Shown: positions 26,265-36,145, numbered from the stretch's first letter. The stretch is DNA of 64,000 nt from Clostridioides mangenotii TR (GCF_000498755.1 NZ_AXUS01000002.1:1-64000); one strand, 5' to 3'. Notes: generated by a model not told the origin, from the letters alone. Made by a program: numbers and translations.

Positions 26265-27366
26265 TATATCAAAATTAAAGAATAAGATATTTTCACATAT
26301 TTTATTTGTAACAATCGTAATCAGTATTATAGGACTTTTTATTATACTATCAATGATGAATGGAGTTTTTGCAAACTTCATTATGTCAGTCTTAGAAAAT
26401 ATCTTTGGAATGGACTCTATAAATTCGTATTACTTTTATACCGATGTTATTAGAGACAACAAAAGTTTTCTTCTTGTTTCCACATTTATAATTATTCTAC
26501 TTATAGGATTTTATTTTGCACTTTCTAAATTAACAACCTACTTCAATCAAACAATTGAAGGCGTAGATAAACTTCTTGATGAATCTCATGAATCGATCAA
26601 GCTATTACCTGAGTTAGAATTTATGGAGAACAAACTAAATGCTGTTAAAAAGACACTTCGAGAGAGAAATGAACAAGCTCAAGAAAGCGAGCAGAGAAAA
26701 AACGATCTTGTTGTTTATTTAGCACACGACATAAAAACACCCCTAACTTCTGTTATAGGATATCTAACACTTCTAAGCGAAGCCTATGATATGCCACTTG
26801 AACAGAGGCGTAAATACACCGATATAGCACTGAACAAATCCTTTAAATTAGAAGATCTAATAAATGAATTCTTTGAGATCACTAGATTTAACCTTCAGAA
26901 TATAGATCTCGAAAAAGAAGAAGTTAACTTATCATTTATGATAAAGCAATTATCAGATGAGTTCTACCCAACATTTGAATCTAAAGGGATTTCATGCACA
27001 GTTTTAAGCGATGGAGATATATATTTAAAGTGCGATGCCGATAAACTTGCAAGAGTATTTAACAATATACTAAAAAATGCACTTTCTTATAGTTACAGCA
27101 ACAGCGAAATCAAAATAACAGAAAAAAACTTTGGAGACTACATTGATATCACATTCCAAAACAAAGGAAAAAAGATACCTGAACATCAGTTAAACACAAT
27201 CTTCGAAAAATTTTATAGATTGGACTCAGCCCGCTCTACAAATACTGGTGGCTCAGGGTTGGGACTTGCTATTGCTAAAGAAATAGTAGAACTACACGGC
27301 GGAAAAATATTTGCCAACAGCAATGATGAATTTACTAGTTTTACTATTCAACTTCCTATATCATAA
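26254..27366 (+). CDS. Sensor histidine kinase (VanS-like)
   Basis: This is a membrane kinase of about 370 aa with two membrane segments (about 15-45 and 75-95). It has a HisKA phospho-acceptor in VVYLAHDIKTPLTSVIGYL and a HATPase domain with the N box NNILKNALSYS and the G box GGSGLGLAIAKEI. The likely start is a TTG at 26254 inside the last codons of the regulator gene, with GGGGG upstream; a GTG at 26209 has no ribosome site. The overlap indicates translational coupling. The cell-envelope signal is an inference. Confidence 0.9.
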   Translation: MKSDISKLKNKIFSHILFVTIVISIIGLFIILSMMNGVFANFIMSVLENIFGMDSINSYYFYTDVIRDNKSFLLVSTFIIILLIGFYFALSKLTTYFNQTIEGVDKLLDESHESIKLLPELEFMENKLNAVKKTLRERNEQAQESEQRKNDLVVYLAHDIKTPLTSVIGYLTLLSEAYDMPLEQRRKYTDIALNKSFKLEDLINEFFEITRFNLQNIDLEKEEVNLSFMIKQLSDEFYPTFESKGISCTVLSDGDIYLKCDADKLARVFNNILKNALSYSYSNSEIKITEKNFGDYIDITFQNKGKKIPEHQLNTIFEKFYRLDSARSTNTGGSGLGLAIAKEIVELHGGKIFANSNDEFTSFTIQLPIS

Positions 27367-27373
27367 ATCAACA

Positions 27374-27424
27374 CACAACAAAATCGTATCGAAAAGGTAT
27401 TAATTATCGATACGATTTTGTTGC
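27374..27424 (+). terminator. Intrinsic terminator after the two-component operon
   Basis: A perfect 17-bp stem lies just after the kinase stop. CAACAAAATCGTATCGA pairs with its complement at the right end, separated by a 14-base loop. Confidence 0.85.
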
Positions 27425-27429
27425 GTAGA

Positions 27430-27660
27430 TTAATTCAATATCATAAGTTTTATTGCAAATTAAATTATATTAAACATAGCTATTATAGAAGTTATTGTAT
27501 TCGCAAACCATGAACAATCCTACTCGATACTATTGATCCTCCTGTCAACTTATCGTTCATCCATGCTATAAAGTATGCTATAGCTCCTGTCATTAAAATA
27601 ATGACTGGCGATCTTACTGCACGAACACTTCCAATAAACATTGCTCCATGTAAAAAACTA
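27430..27660 (-). pseudogene. CPBP family intramembrane protease, C-terminal remnant
   Basis: The minus strand encodes FLHGAMFIGSVRAVRSP and, further on, IVHG and FANTITSIIAMFN, the C-terminal motifs of CPBP (Abi) membrane metalloproteases. The part with the first catalytic motif (EE) is missing, and a one-base shift near 27505-27507 separates the last blocks. It is a decayed fragment between the two-component operon and the carboxypeptidase gene. Confidence 0.6.
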
Positions 27661-27810
27661 AATAAAGTTTAGCTTTTAATTAATTTAAGGTTATCTTAAG
27701 ATTTAAATAAGTTTACATTAATAATTTGCTAAGTTTGAATTAAAATATTGCTCCCCTTAATGTAGTTAAATAGAGTTATAAAGAATTACATAACCGAGGA
27801 GAGTGCAATT

Positions 27811-28794
27811 ATGTTTAAAAAAAGAAATAATAAAAGATTAAAACCAATGAATATATTTATACCAACTATAATTTTTCCTACAATTTTACTCTGCATTACT
27901 TTATTCACCGTGTACAATACAGGTAAATATCAAAACTGGAACAATAGTAATACTTCGCAAACTAGCATACTTAGATTTAATAAATCAAGCGATAAAAACA
28001 ACTCTGAAATCCCTATAATTAGAAACATAAACAGTAAAAATGCTATTTTAGTAGAAAATAGTAGTGGTAAAATTATTGCTCAAAAAAATAAAGATGCTAA
28101 ATGCTACCCCGCATCTCTAACTAAGATAATGACAACTATTGTAGCTATAGAAAACTTAAATGATTTAGATGTGGAAATCCCAATTAAAAGCAGCGTATTT
28201 GAATCTCTGAAAAATTCAAATGCCTCTATGGCTGGTTTTTTACCTGATGAAAAGGTTAAAGCAAAAGATGCACTTTATGGAATAATGCTTCCTTCAGGAG
28301 CCGAATCATCATTAGGAGTTGCAGAGTATATATCAGGTTCTGAGGATAAATTTGTAGACCTTATGAACAAAAAAGCTAGAGAACTTGGAATGAAAAATAC
28401 TCACTATACAAATACAATCGGTTTACATAACTCCAATCACTACACAACTTCCAACGACTTATCTATATTGCTGGATTACGCGCTTGAAAATGATACTTTT
28501 AAATCTATATTTACAACAGATAGATATTCCACATCCCCTACAAATTTAAATTCCGCTGGAATAACATTTAGAAGCACAACCTTTGATAAAATAGATAGCG
28601 AAAATTTTGGTAGGGGAAAAGTCATTGGGGGTAAAACTGGTTTTACAGATAAGGCGGGTCTTTGCTTAGCAAGTCTACTTGAAAAAAATGGTGAAGAGTA
28701 CATTTTAATAACTACAGGTGCAGAAAAAACTAACAATGAATCTTCTTCTAATATAATCGATGCTTTTAATATATACGATACTTATTTTCACTAA
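27811..28794 (+). CDS. D-alanyl-D-alanine carboxypeptidase (S11 family)
   Basis: This 327-aa membrane-anchored penicillin-binding enzyme removes the terminal D-Ala from peptidoglycan stems. Its N-terminal membrane segment (about 13-35) precedes the SxxK motif in YPASLTKIMTT. The second motif region is IMLPSGAESSLGVAEY (Ser-Gly-Ala instead of Ser-x-Asn, as in related clostridial proteins). The KTG motif is in GGKTGFT. GAGGAGAG precedes the ATG. It lies downstream of the VanRS-like pair, with a terminator and a pseudogene between. Confidence 0.92.
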   Translation: MFKKRNNKRLKPMNIFIPTIIFPTILLCITLFTVYNTGKYQNWNNSNTSQTSILRFNKSSDKNNSEIPIIRNINSKNAILVENSSGKIIAQKNKDAKCYPASLTKIMTTIVAIENLNDLDVEIPIKSSVFESLKNSNASMAGFLPDEKVKAKDALYGIMLPSGAESSLGVAEYISGSEDKFVDLMNKKARELGMKNTHYTNTIGLHNSNHYTTSNDLSILLDYALENDTFKSIFTTDRYSTSPTNLNSAGITFRSTTFDKIDSENFGRGKVIGGKTGFTDKAGLCLASLLEKNGEEYILITTGAEKTNNESSSNIIDAFNIYDTYFH

Positions 28795-28915
28795 TTCTAG
28801 AACAAATTTAGATATTTATATATACAATAACTATATAAAACTATATTATTTATGTTAAGTATTGCCTATCAATTATTAGATCAAAAACAAATATGTTTTG
28901 AGAAAGGAGTTTTTA

Positions 28916-29389
28916 ATGAGAAATAACTATCAAATCAGAACATTTAAAGAAGAGGATTTAAAATACGGGTTAAATTTAGCTTGGAATGTTTTTCTAGAAT
29001 TTGTAGCTCCTGACTATACATATGAAGGGGTCGATAACTTTAAACAGTTTATCGATTACAATTCTATGTTAGAACTTTACAAGAATAAAACTATGGATTT
29101 TTGGGGGTGCTTTGACGGAGATGAGATTGTCGGCGTGATGGCAACTAGAAATACAAATCATATTGCTCTTCTATTTGTGAATAAAAGCTATCATAATCAG
29201 TCCATTGCTGCTGATTTATTTTCTAAACTTACGATATACCTAAAAGACTTTGCTTTAGTAAATAGGATTACTGTAAATGCTTCACCATATGCAATAAACT
29301 TTTATCATAAATTAGGTTTTTTGGATCTTGATAATGAAACAAATTCAAATGGAATGATATTTACTCCAATGGAATATTTTATCAATTGA
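28916..29389 (+). CDS. GNAT family N-acetyltransferase
   Basis: This 157-aa acetyltransferase has the GNAT fold: GVMATRNTNHIALLFVNKSYHNQSIAADLF (motif A region, with a non-canonical acetyl-CoA loop) and the C-terminal FYHKLGFLDLD. The acceptor is unknown. The ATG at 28916 has AAAGGAG upstream; a TTG at 28898 is not supported. Confidence 0.85.
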   Translation: MRNNYQIRTFKEEDLKYGLNLAWNVFLEFVAPDYTYEGVDNFKQFIDYNSMLELYKNKTMDFWGCFDGDEIVGVMATRNTNHIALLFVNKSYHNQSIAADLFSKLTIYLKDFALVNRITVNASPYAINFYHKLGFLDLDNETNSNGMIFTPMEYFIN

Positions 29390-29415
29390 TTTCCTTATAT
29401 TATTGGACAAAAAAT

Positions 29416-29456
29416 TAACTCTAGAGAATAATAAGCAACTTATTTATCTCTAGAGT
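29416..29456. terminator. Bidirectional terminator between the GNAT gene and mgtA
   Basis: The perfect 11-bp repeat AACTCTAGAGA/TCTCTAGAGTT (29416-29426 and 29446-29456) lies between convergent genes. Confidence 0.85.
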
Positions 29457-29529
29457 TTCTATTTTACATACTTATTATTTTATATTAAATCCTTAAAATT
29501 CCATTTAATTCATTAACTTTATATTTAAC

Positions 29530-32202
29530 CTATAAAAACTCACCGTATCTTCTTATATAAACTTTCTTTAATATAGTTACTAAAATCATATAAGAAGCTA
29601 TTATTAACCCAAGCCAAGAGAAGTAGTAAATAGGAAGTGCTGCCATACCTAAACTTGCACCTAGGCTAGTATACGGTAAAATTGTTCCAACCGCTATTCC
29701 TATAGAAGTGAATACAGTGACAGCTAACGATGCCCTGCTTTGTACAAATGGTAATTTTGGAGTTCTAATCATATGAATTACTAACGTTTGACTCCATAGA
29801 GATTCAACAAACCATCCTGCATGGAACAATGCCATAAATATTGTTTTGTCTACTCCAGCATCACCATAAAAGCCTCCAAGTGCAATTGGGCACACTACAA
29901 AGAACATAACAATATAAGTTACGATATCAAACACTGAACTTGTAGGTCCTATCCAAACCATAAACCTGCCTATTGAAGAAGCATCCCATTTTCTAGGTTC
30001 TTTGATATAATCTTCATCTACATTATCCCATGGCATCGAAACACATGAAATATCATAAATTAGATTTAATACTAAAAGTTGAATAGGAAGCATTGGTAAA
30101 AATGGTAAAAAAGCACTTGCTACCAAAACTGAAAACATATTACCAAAGTTTGAACTAGCAGTCATTTTAATATATTTTATTATATTTGCAAAAGTCTTTC
30201 TTCCTTCTTTAACTCCCTCTTCAAGCACCATTAGATCCTTTTCTAGAAGTATAACATCTGCAGACTCTTTTGCTATATCAACTGCTGTATCTACTGAAAT
30301 CCCTACGTCTGATTCTTTCATCGCAGCAGCATCATTGATACCATCGCCCATAAACCCTACTGTATGACCATTTTTTCTAAGAATATTGACTATACGTACT
30401 TTTTGCATAGGAGAAAGTTTTGCAAATACAGTTGTTTTTTCTACTACTTTAGATAATTCACCATCATTCATGTTGTCAATATCAGAACCTAATAATAAAT
30501 TATCTACTTCAAGGCCTACTTGCTTACATATAGATCTAGTAACTGCATCATTATCACCAGTAAGAACTTTAACGCCCACTCCATAATCATTAAGTGCAAT
30601 TATAGCATCTTTAGTAGTTTCTTTTGGCGGATCTAAGAATGCTAAATACCCCATTAATACCATGTTTGATTCATCACTTACAGAAAACAGACCTTCTGTA
30701 GACGGATTTGTCTTTTGAGCTATAGCTATAACTCTCATTCCATTGCTATTTAATTCTTCTACAGTATTTAAAATTTCGTTTTTTATTTCTTTAGATAACT
30801 CAACTACTTCGCCTTTATACTCTGCCCACTCACTAATACTAAGCATTTCTTCAACAGCGCCTTTTGTAATCATTTGAGTTTTGTCGTTTTTGTCTTTAAT
30901 AACTACGCTCATACGTCTTCTATCGAAATCGAATGGAATCTCATCCACTTTTTCATAGTCCCTAGTTAAGTCAGGGAATCCGATATCTTCTGTATGATTT
31001 AATATAGCTATATCCATAAGATTTTTTAAACCAGTCTGATAATAACTATTTAAAAATCCATGACGCAGTATTCTGTCATCGCTATTTCCGTGTATATCTA
31101 AATGGTACTCAAGGACCACCTTATCTTGAGTAAGAGTTCCCGTTTTATCAGTACAAAGTACATCCATGGCGCCGAAATTTTGAATTGAATTTAAATTTTT
31201 GATAACAGTCTTCTTCTTAGACATTTTTACTGCACCTTTTGCAAGGTTTGTAGTCACGATCATAGGTAACATCTCTGGAGTCAGACCTACAGCAATTGAT
31301 AACGCAAATAAAAATGCCTCCATCCAATCTCCCTTTGTAAATCCATTTACAAAGAAAACTATTGGAACCATACACGACATAAATCTAATTAGAAGCCATG
31401 AAACTGAGTTTACACCTTTTTCAAAGCTTGTTTCAGTTTTTACTCCAACTATAGACTTAGCCATAGATCCAAATAAAGTGCCATTTCCTACAGAAACTAC
31501 AACTGCACTTGCTGAACCACTTATTACATTACTCCCCATAAAAGCTAAATTATTGCTTTCAAGGTGATTTAAAATAGTTTCATCTACTGCATTAGGTAAT
31601 TTTTCTAGTGCCTCACTCTCACCTGTTAAAGCTGATTGACTTATAAATAAATCTTTTGCTTGTATTATACGAACATCAGCTGGTATCATGTCGCCTGCTG
31701 ATAAATGTACTATATCGCCTACGACTACTTCACTTAGCGGAATCTCCTTTGCTCCCATACCTTTACGTTCAATATTGGCAGTTATCTTTACCATTGCCTT
31801 TAGCTTTTCGGCTTCATTTCCCGAACGCATCTCTTGTATGAATCTCAAAACACCGCTTATCGTAACCATAGTTAACACAATAATCACTGCTGTATAATCT
31901 TTATCACCTGGCGCAGCGATCAAAACATCTGTAATAAATGAAATAACTGAAAGTACTAATAGTACTATTGTGAATGGATTTATAAATGCCTCTAGTAATC
32001 TTTTAAAAATAGATTCTTTTTCATCGTGATCGATCGTATTTTCACCATAATTTTCGCGTATATCTTCTACTAAAGTCTCATCTAATCCATCAAATGAAGT
32101 GTTAAACTCGTTTAAGATTGTATCTACATCTTTTCTTGCTATATCTAATAATCTATCTGTTGATATTAATTTCTCTTCTTTTTTTAAATTTCTTCTAGTC
32201 AT
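29530..32202 (-). CDS. mgtA: Magnesium-importing P-type ATPase MgtA
   Basis: An 890-aa P-type ATPase of the type IIIB Mg2+ family. It has the actuator TGES in [14 protein letters not shown], the phosphorylation site [14 protein letters not shown], the nucleotide domain [10 protein letters not shown], the hinge [19 protein letters not shown], and ten membrane segments. The family imports Mg2+ under starvation. An M-box Mg2+ riboswitch upstream (32470-32697) confirms the role. GAGGAGG lies before the ATG. A 40-codon ORF sits between the riboswitch and this gene. Confidence 0.97.
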   Translation of the reverse strand: MTRRNLKKEEKLISTDRLLDIARKDVDTILNEFNTSFDGLDETLVEDIRENYGENTIDHDEKESIFKRLLEAFINPFTIVLLVLSVISFITDVLIAAPGDKDYTAVIIVLTMVTISGVLRFIQEMRSGNEAEKLKAMVKITANIERKGMGAKEIPLSEVVVGDIVHLSAGDMIPADVRIIQAKDLFISQSALTGESEALEKLPNAVDETILNHLESNNLAFMGSNVISGSASAVVVSVGNGTLFGSMAKSIVGVKTETSFEKGVNSVSWLLIRFMSCMVPIVFFVNGFTKGDWMEAFLFALSIAVGLTPEMLPMIVTTNLAKGAVKMSKKKTVIKNLNSIQNFGAMDVLCTDKTGTLTQDKVVLEYHLDIHGNSDDRILRHGFLNSYYQTGLKNLMDIAILNHTEDIGFPDLTRDYEKVDEIPFDFDRRRMSVVIKDKNDKTQMITKGAVEEMLSISEWAEYKGEVVELSKEIKNEILNTVEELNSNGMRVIAIAQKTNPSTEGLFSVSDESNMVLMGYLAFLDPPKETTKDAIIALNDYGVGVKVLTGDNDAVTRSICKQVGLEVDNLLLGSDIDNMNDGELSKVVEKTTVFAKLSPMQKVRIVNILRKNGHTVGFMGDGINDAAAMKESDVGISVDTAVDIAKESADVILLEKDLMVLEEGVKEGRKTFANIIKYIKMTASSNFGNMFSVLVASAFLPFLPMLPIQLLVLNLIYDISCVSMPWDNVDEDYIKEPRKWDASSIGRFMVWIGPTSSVFDIVTYIVMFFVVCPIALGGFYGDAGVDKTIFMALFHAGWFVESLWSQTLVIHMIRTPKLPFVQSRASLAVTVFTSIGIAVGTILPYTSLGASLGMAALPIYYFSWLGLIIASYMILVTILKKVYIRRYGEFL

Positions 32203-32282
32203 TATTTTATACCTCCTCGTTATAATCTTTCCAAAACCACCTGGATGTATAACGACACAAAATAAGAAAGAAGTAATTCCTA

Positions 32283-32405
32283 TTAATTATTTAATTTTAT
32301 ATAAAAAACATTAGGCGGAAAAATGAACCGTGGAATAACATCATTTTCATCAATCCCTTTACTTCGACCATCAAATTTTATGCCTTTGCTACTTTCAGGG
32401 TCCAT
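32283..32405 (-). CDS. 40-aa small ORF between the M-box riboswitch and mgtA
   Basis: A perfect ribosome site (GGAGGTG, 32412-32418) lies six bases before an ATG at 32405. The ORF reads [17 protein letters not shown] in its first half and [18 protein letters not shown] near its end. It stops at 32283, 80 bases before the mgtA start. It is hydrophilic at first and hydrophobic/proline-containing at the end. It may be a leader peptide or a micro-protein that modulates MgtA; the family is not recognised. All three reading choices are supported only by sequence. Confidence 0.75.
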   Translation of the reverse strand: MDPESSKGIKFDGRSKGIDENDVIPRFIFPPNVFYIKLNN

Positions 32406-32469
32406 TTTGTTCACCTCCATAAATTAAAATATCTATATAAACCCCTAAGGGGATAAATTAAGACAACTA

Positions 32470-32697
32470 AAAAATCCCTCGCCAAAGCAAAAGCAGTGAC
32501 AAGGGATAAAAGTCCGCATTAAATATAAGACTGAAAAATCACAGTCATATCACCGTTCAAGCTTTAGCTTCGCAGGGCAATGTAATTGCATTAGACTATG
32601 CCTTGTTTATCGACATAATCTGCTAACCATCTCATAGTGTCTCCACTATTTTGCGGCAGCAACCCGTATCCCTGCGGTAACCTCACCTACCGAGTTT
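32470..32697 (-). promoter_or_regulatory. M-box (ykoK) Mg2+ riboswitch of mgtA with intrinsic terminator
   Basis: On the minus strand the conserved M-box pieces occur in order: GGTAGGTGAGGTTACCGCAG, then GGATACGGGTTGCTGCCGC, a GACACTATGAG arm, GTTAGCAGATTATGTCGAT, and CCCTGCGAAGCTAAAGCTTG followed by AACGGTGAT. A strong stem (ATCCCTTGTCA to GGCGAGGGAT, 32470-32512) with a T-run follows and gives Mg2+-dependent termination. Its position about 270 bases before mgtA is typical. Confidence 0.93.
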
Positions 32698-32699
32698 AT

Positions 32700-33180
32700 T
32701 TAGTTCTCTATTATTTAGTATATGTATCTTTTTAAAATTTGTCAACCCAACATATAGTTTATTTCCCACTACATTTTGTAATATTTTGTCTTAAATTATC
32801 TTATTTATACCTTTTAAGGTTAACAGTAAAAGTAGCCTTTTCAAATGCACTGTAATCAAAGAAGACTCAATAACCGAACTTGATTTACTGTTCTTTTCTA
32901 TCGTTTCAATAAATATACTATTATAAGAAGTTATTAAATTACCATACTCTCAGAGTTTTCCGAGCTATGTACTTTTATAGAATAGGGTGAGGAAAAATAT
33001 ATGTGTAATTTTTATCTGCTTTTATTTTAACGTGTTCCTCTATTGAAACTTTGTCAAAATACATAAAATTAACCCCCTCAAATCTAAAAATATTATTGTA
33101 CTAAATTTAATTATACAGTTGAAATTAAAACTGTAAACTTACATCCCAATATGATATTCTAATCATAATTATAAAATAAT
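32700..33180. other. Intergenic region with a possible short degraded ORF
   Basis: No complete gene is seen. On the minus strand a 29-codon ORF (32975-33064; MYFDKVSIEEHVKIKADKNY at its start) has GAGGGGG eight bases before its ATG, and a coding-like KVHSSENSESMVI follows in another frame. It may be a decayed gene of unknown family. The region also contains the promoter area of the metallo-hydrolase. Confidence 0.35.
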
Positions 33181-33196
33181 TTGGAGGTAAAAAATA

Positions 33197-34039
33197 TTGA
33201 TTAAAATAATATCCTTGCTAGAAAACGTTAGCAATTTTGATAATTTGAAATCAGAACATGGTTTATCCCTATACATAGAAAAAGATAATTTAAAGTGCCT
33301 AATGGACACTGGCGGTTCTGATAAATTTCTAGAAAATGCTAAAGAGCTCGGTATAGATTTGACAGATTTAAGCTGGGTTATAATTACACACAATCATATA
33401 GATCATATAGGAGGTCTTGAATCACTTCTTGAATACAATAAAAATGTTAATGTAATCATAAAAAATGATGCTAAAGGTGCTTTCCATTTTAAAAAACTTT
33501 TTATTAATAAATACATCGGAATAGATAGAAATATATTTGAAAAGCATAAGGATAGGATTCTATTTTTTACAAAAGACTGTAAAATTTCAGATAACTTTTA
33601 CTTAAGATCTAATTCTATAAAAAATCCTTACTTTGTTTGCAAAGATAAATCTCTTATGGAGAGGAAGAAAGGAAAACTTGTACCCGACGAATTTAATCAT
33701 GAGCTATTTTTGACTATCGAGGATGGCAATAGAGTAATTATAATAAGCGCTTGTAGTCATAGCGGAATAGTTAATATAGTAAACACTACACAGCTTTTGT
33801 ACCCTAATAAAGAAATCTCCCATGTTGTAGGCGGGTTTCATATGATGGGATATGGAATCAAACAACTAAACTGCGATAAAGAATATATACACGAAGTTGC
33901 AGACATACTTGATAAATCCTGTACTGAAAAAATTCTAACTTGTCATTGCACAGGAAAAAAAGCCTATAAAATAATGAAAGAGCAACTCGGAGATAAAATA
34001 TCATATCTTTCTACTGGACAAAGTATCATAATCAATTAA
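33197..34039 (+). CDS. MBL-fold metallo-hydrolase (dihydropterin phosphate synthase-like)
   Basis: This 280-aa metallo-beta-lactamase-fold protein has the metal motif ITHNHIDHIGGL (HxHxDH, about residues 64-75), the late SACSHSGIVNIV, GGFHMMGYGIKQLNCD and CHCTGKKAY. These resemble the family often annotated as 7,8-dihydropterin-6-methyl-4-(beta-D-ribofuranosyl)-aminobenzene-5'-phosphate synthase. The real substrate is unknown. TTG is the start codon, with GGAGGT upstream. Confidence 0.85.
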   Translation: MIKIISLLENVSNFDNLKSEHGLSLYIEKDNLKCLMDTGGSDKFLENAKELGIDLTDLSWVIITHNHIDHIGGLESLLEYNKNVNVIIKNDAKGAFHFKKLFINKYIGIDRNIFEKHKDRILFFTKDCKISDNFYLRSNSIKNPYFVCKDKSLMERKKGKLVPDEFNHELFLTIEDGNRVIIISACSHSGIVNIVNTTQLLYPNKEISHVVGGFHMMGYGIKQLNCDKEYIHEVADILDKSCTEKILTCHCTGKKAYKIMKEQLGDKISYLSTGQSIIIN

Positions 34040-34197
34040 TTTCTTATGTTATTTTAATATTATAAGGTTAATGATATGTTTTTTAAAATAGAAATAGATA
34101 GGCCTGGCTCAAAAGTAGTTTTCAATACTGATATTCCTAATTACAATATCTAATCAAATAATAGTTCATACTTTTGAGACAGCCCATAAATTTATCT

Positions 34198-34662
34198 TTA
34201 ATTTTCCTTTTCTAATTTTAATAAGAATTCTTTTACATCAAGGCCCCCACCGTATCCTACTAATTTCCCATTTGATCCAATCACACGATGGCATGGAATA
34301 AATATAGATATAGGATTTTTGTTGTTCGCCAGACCTACAGCTCTGTATGCCTTTGGGCTGCCTACTTTTTTTGCTATATCTTTATAGCTACAAGTCTCTC
34401 CATATGGGATACTTTTTAAAGCCTCCCATACTTTTAGTTGAAATTCTGTCCCTTCTGGCTCTAGAGGTATGTCAAAGTTTTTTCTATCACCAGATAGATA
34501 CTCCTTAAACTCATTAAAAGCTTTTTTTATTAGTTCTGTTTCCTCGATATTTTTGCCTTCTACATCTATTTTATTCTTGAAGTATAGTTCTGTAATAGCT
34601 TTACCATTATCCGCAATAGCTAACTCGCCAATCTCGGTTTCGTATACAAATATATTTTTCAT
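34198..34662 (-). CDS. ogt: Methylated-DNA--protein-cysteine S-methyltransferase
   Basis: This 154-aa suicide enzyme moves an O6-alkyl group from guanine to its own cysteine. The active-site IPCHRVIGSNGKLVGYGGG is complete (about residues 119-137), with helix-turn-helix RAVGLANNKNP upstream. An AGGAGG-like site precedes the ATG. A 72-bp octamer repeat lies 31 bases upstream of the start, in the promoter/leader region. Confidence 0.96.
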   Translation of the reverse strand: MKNIFVYETEIGELAIADNGKAITELYFKNKIDVEGKNIEETELIKKAFNEFKEYLSGDRKNFDIPLEPEGTEFQLKVWEALKSIPYGETCSYKDIAKKVGSPKAYRAVGLANNKNPISIFIPCHRVIGSNGKLVGYGGGLDVKEFLLKLEKEN

Positions 34663-34692
34663 AAAATCCTCCTAAAATGAGTCTTACTTAAA

Positions 34693-34764
34693 CTTTATTT
34701 CTTTATTTCTTTATTTCTTTATTTCTTTATTTCTTTATTTCTTTATTTCTTTATTTCTTTATTT
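34693..34764. repeat. Nine perfect copies of CTTTATTT (72-bp microsatellite)
   Basis: The octamer is repeated nine times without an error, starting at 34693. It lies between divergently placed ogt (start 34662) and the Y-family polymerase (start 34910), 31 bases upstream of the ogt ATG. Perfect octamer arrays change length by slippage, so ogt promoter spacing or leader length might vary. Confidence 0.97.
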
Positions 34765-34859
34765 AAAATTATATCAGTAAGTACATATGTTTGCTATACA
34801 TAAAAGTAAATTTACCATCTATTACCTGTAGAATATTTTTTACATTATTGAATATAATA

Positions 34860-34871
34860 GAACATAAGTTC
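34860..34871 (+). promoter_or_regulatory. LexA/SOS box GAACATAAGTTC
   Basis: The 12-mer matches the Gram-positive LexA core GAAC-N4-GTTC. It begins two bases after a TATAAT (34853-34858) in front of the Y-family polymerase gene, at the expected transcription start, so LexA would block initiation. Confidence 0.85.
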
Positions 34872-34909
34872 TGTTAATTATGGTAAAATAATATGTGAGG
34901 TGATTTTGT

Positions 34910-36145
34910 ATGGATAGAACTATATTACATTCTGATATAAATAACTTTTATGCTAGCGTCGAGTGTTTATACAACCCCTCTATACGCAATAAGCCAGTAG
35001 CTGTTGGAAATAATTCAGATGCGACTTACGGAGTTGTTCTAGCAAAAAACTATTTAGCTAAAAAGTTTCAAATTAAAACTGGCGAATCTCTATGGGAGGC
35101 AAAGCGAAAATGCTCTGAGCTTGTAATTGTACCTGCTAACTTTGACAGATATCTTAGATTTTCTAAAATGGCTATTGAGATTTACAATGAATATACCAAT
35201 CAAATAGAGTCTTTTGGACTTGATGAATGTTGGTTGGATGTTACTAACAGCCCATTTGGAGATGGAGAAACAATTGCAAATACTATTCGGGATAGAATAA
35301 AAAAAGAACTCGGTGTGACAGTATCAATCGGTGTAAGTTTTAATAAGATTTTTGCAAAGCTTGGTAGCGACCTTAAAAAACCAGATGCCACAACTGTTAT
35401 ACATAAAGATAATTTTAAAAGTGAAATCTGGGAACTCAATGTTAAGGAACTCTTATGTGTAGGTAAATCAACACAGAATACATTAAAAAAATACAATATT
35501 TTTTCCATAGGAGATCTCGCAAATACCTCTCCTCAGTTTATAAAGAGAGTGTTGGGTAAAAGAGGTGAAGAAATTTGGAGCTTTGCAAATGGATATGATT
35601 CGTCACCAGTTGCTGAACTAGACTCTAAGTCTCTGATTAAAAGTATAGGAAACTCTACAACTACTAAAAAAAATTTAGAGACTTATGAAGATGTGAAGAT
35701 AATTTTTTACAAGCTAGTAGAAAGTGTAACCGAAAGACTTCGAAGACACGAATTTGTGTGCAGTACGATTCAAATAACTGTAAGGGATAATACACTCACA
35801 TCTTACGAAAGACAGGCAACTTTAGACATACCATGTTCATGCACAAATGAGATTTTTAATAAGGCTTTTGAGTTGTTTAAGAGGCACCATAATCCTTTTA
35901 TACCTGTAAGAAAACTTGGCGTTAGAGCATGTAATTTATCAAGTTCAAATATTACACAGCTTTCGTTTGATGATCAATTTGTAGATGTTCAAAAGAATGA
36001 AGATCTTGACAAAACTATGGATACCATAAGATATAGATTTGGCCACTTTGCTGTACAACGAGGAGTTTCACTTGTAGACACAGAACTTTCGAGTCTTAAT
36101 CCAAAAGACTACCATAAAATCCATCCAATAGCTTGGACAAAATAA
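34910..36145 (+). CDS. Y-family DNA polymerase (DinB/UmuC type)
   Basis: This 411-aa translesion polymerase has the catalytic Asp in ILHSDINNFYASVE (about D9), the palm pair in ESFGLDECWLDVT (about 100-112), helix-hairpin-helix LLCVGKSTQNTLKKYNI, a little-finger domain, and a beta-clamp-binding QLSFDD near the C-terminus. It is under a LexA box. It is followed 38 bases later by a small conserved gene, probably in the same transcript. It belongs to the clostridial UmuC-like branch. Confidence 0.93.
   Translation: MDRTILHSDINNFYASVECLYNPSIRNKPVAVGNNSDATYGVVLAKNYLAKKFQIKTGESLWEAKRKCSELVIVPANFDRYLRFSKMAIEIYNEYTNQIESFGLDECWLDVTNSPFGDGETIANTIRDRIKKELGVTVSIGVSFNKIFAKLGSDLKKPDATTVIHKDNFKSEIWELNVKELLCVGKSTQNTLKKYNIFSIGDLANTSPQFIKRVLGKRGEEIWSFANGYDSSPVAELDSKSLIKSIGNSTTTKKNLETYEDVKIIFYKLVESVTERLRRHEFVCSTIQITVRDNTLTSYERQATLDIPCSCTNEIFNKAFELFKRHHNPFIPVRKLGVRACNLSSSNITQLSFDDQFVDVQKNEDLDKTMDTIRYRFGHFAVQRGVSLVDTELSSLNPKDYHKIHPIAWTK

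Noticed and set aside
25569-28794. A vancomycin-resistance (vanG-type) cluster
   Set aside because: No ligase, VanXY or VanT gene follows the VanRS-like pair; only a standard D,D-carboxypeptidase does.
34693-34764. Short regular repeats as a CRISPR array
   Set aside because: The unit is 8 bases with no spacers and no cas genes nearby; it is a microsatellite.
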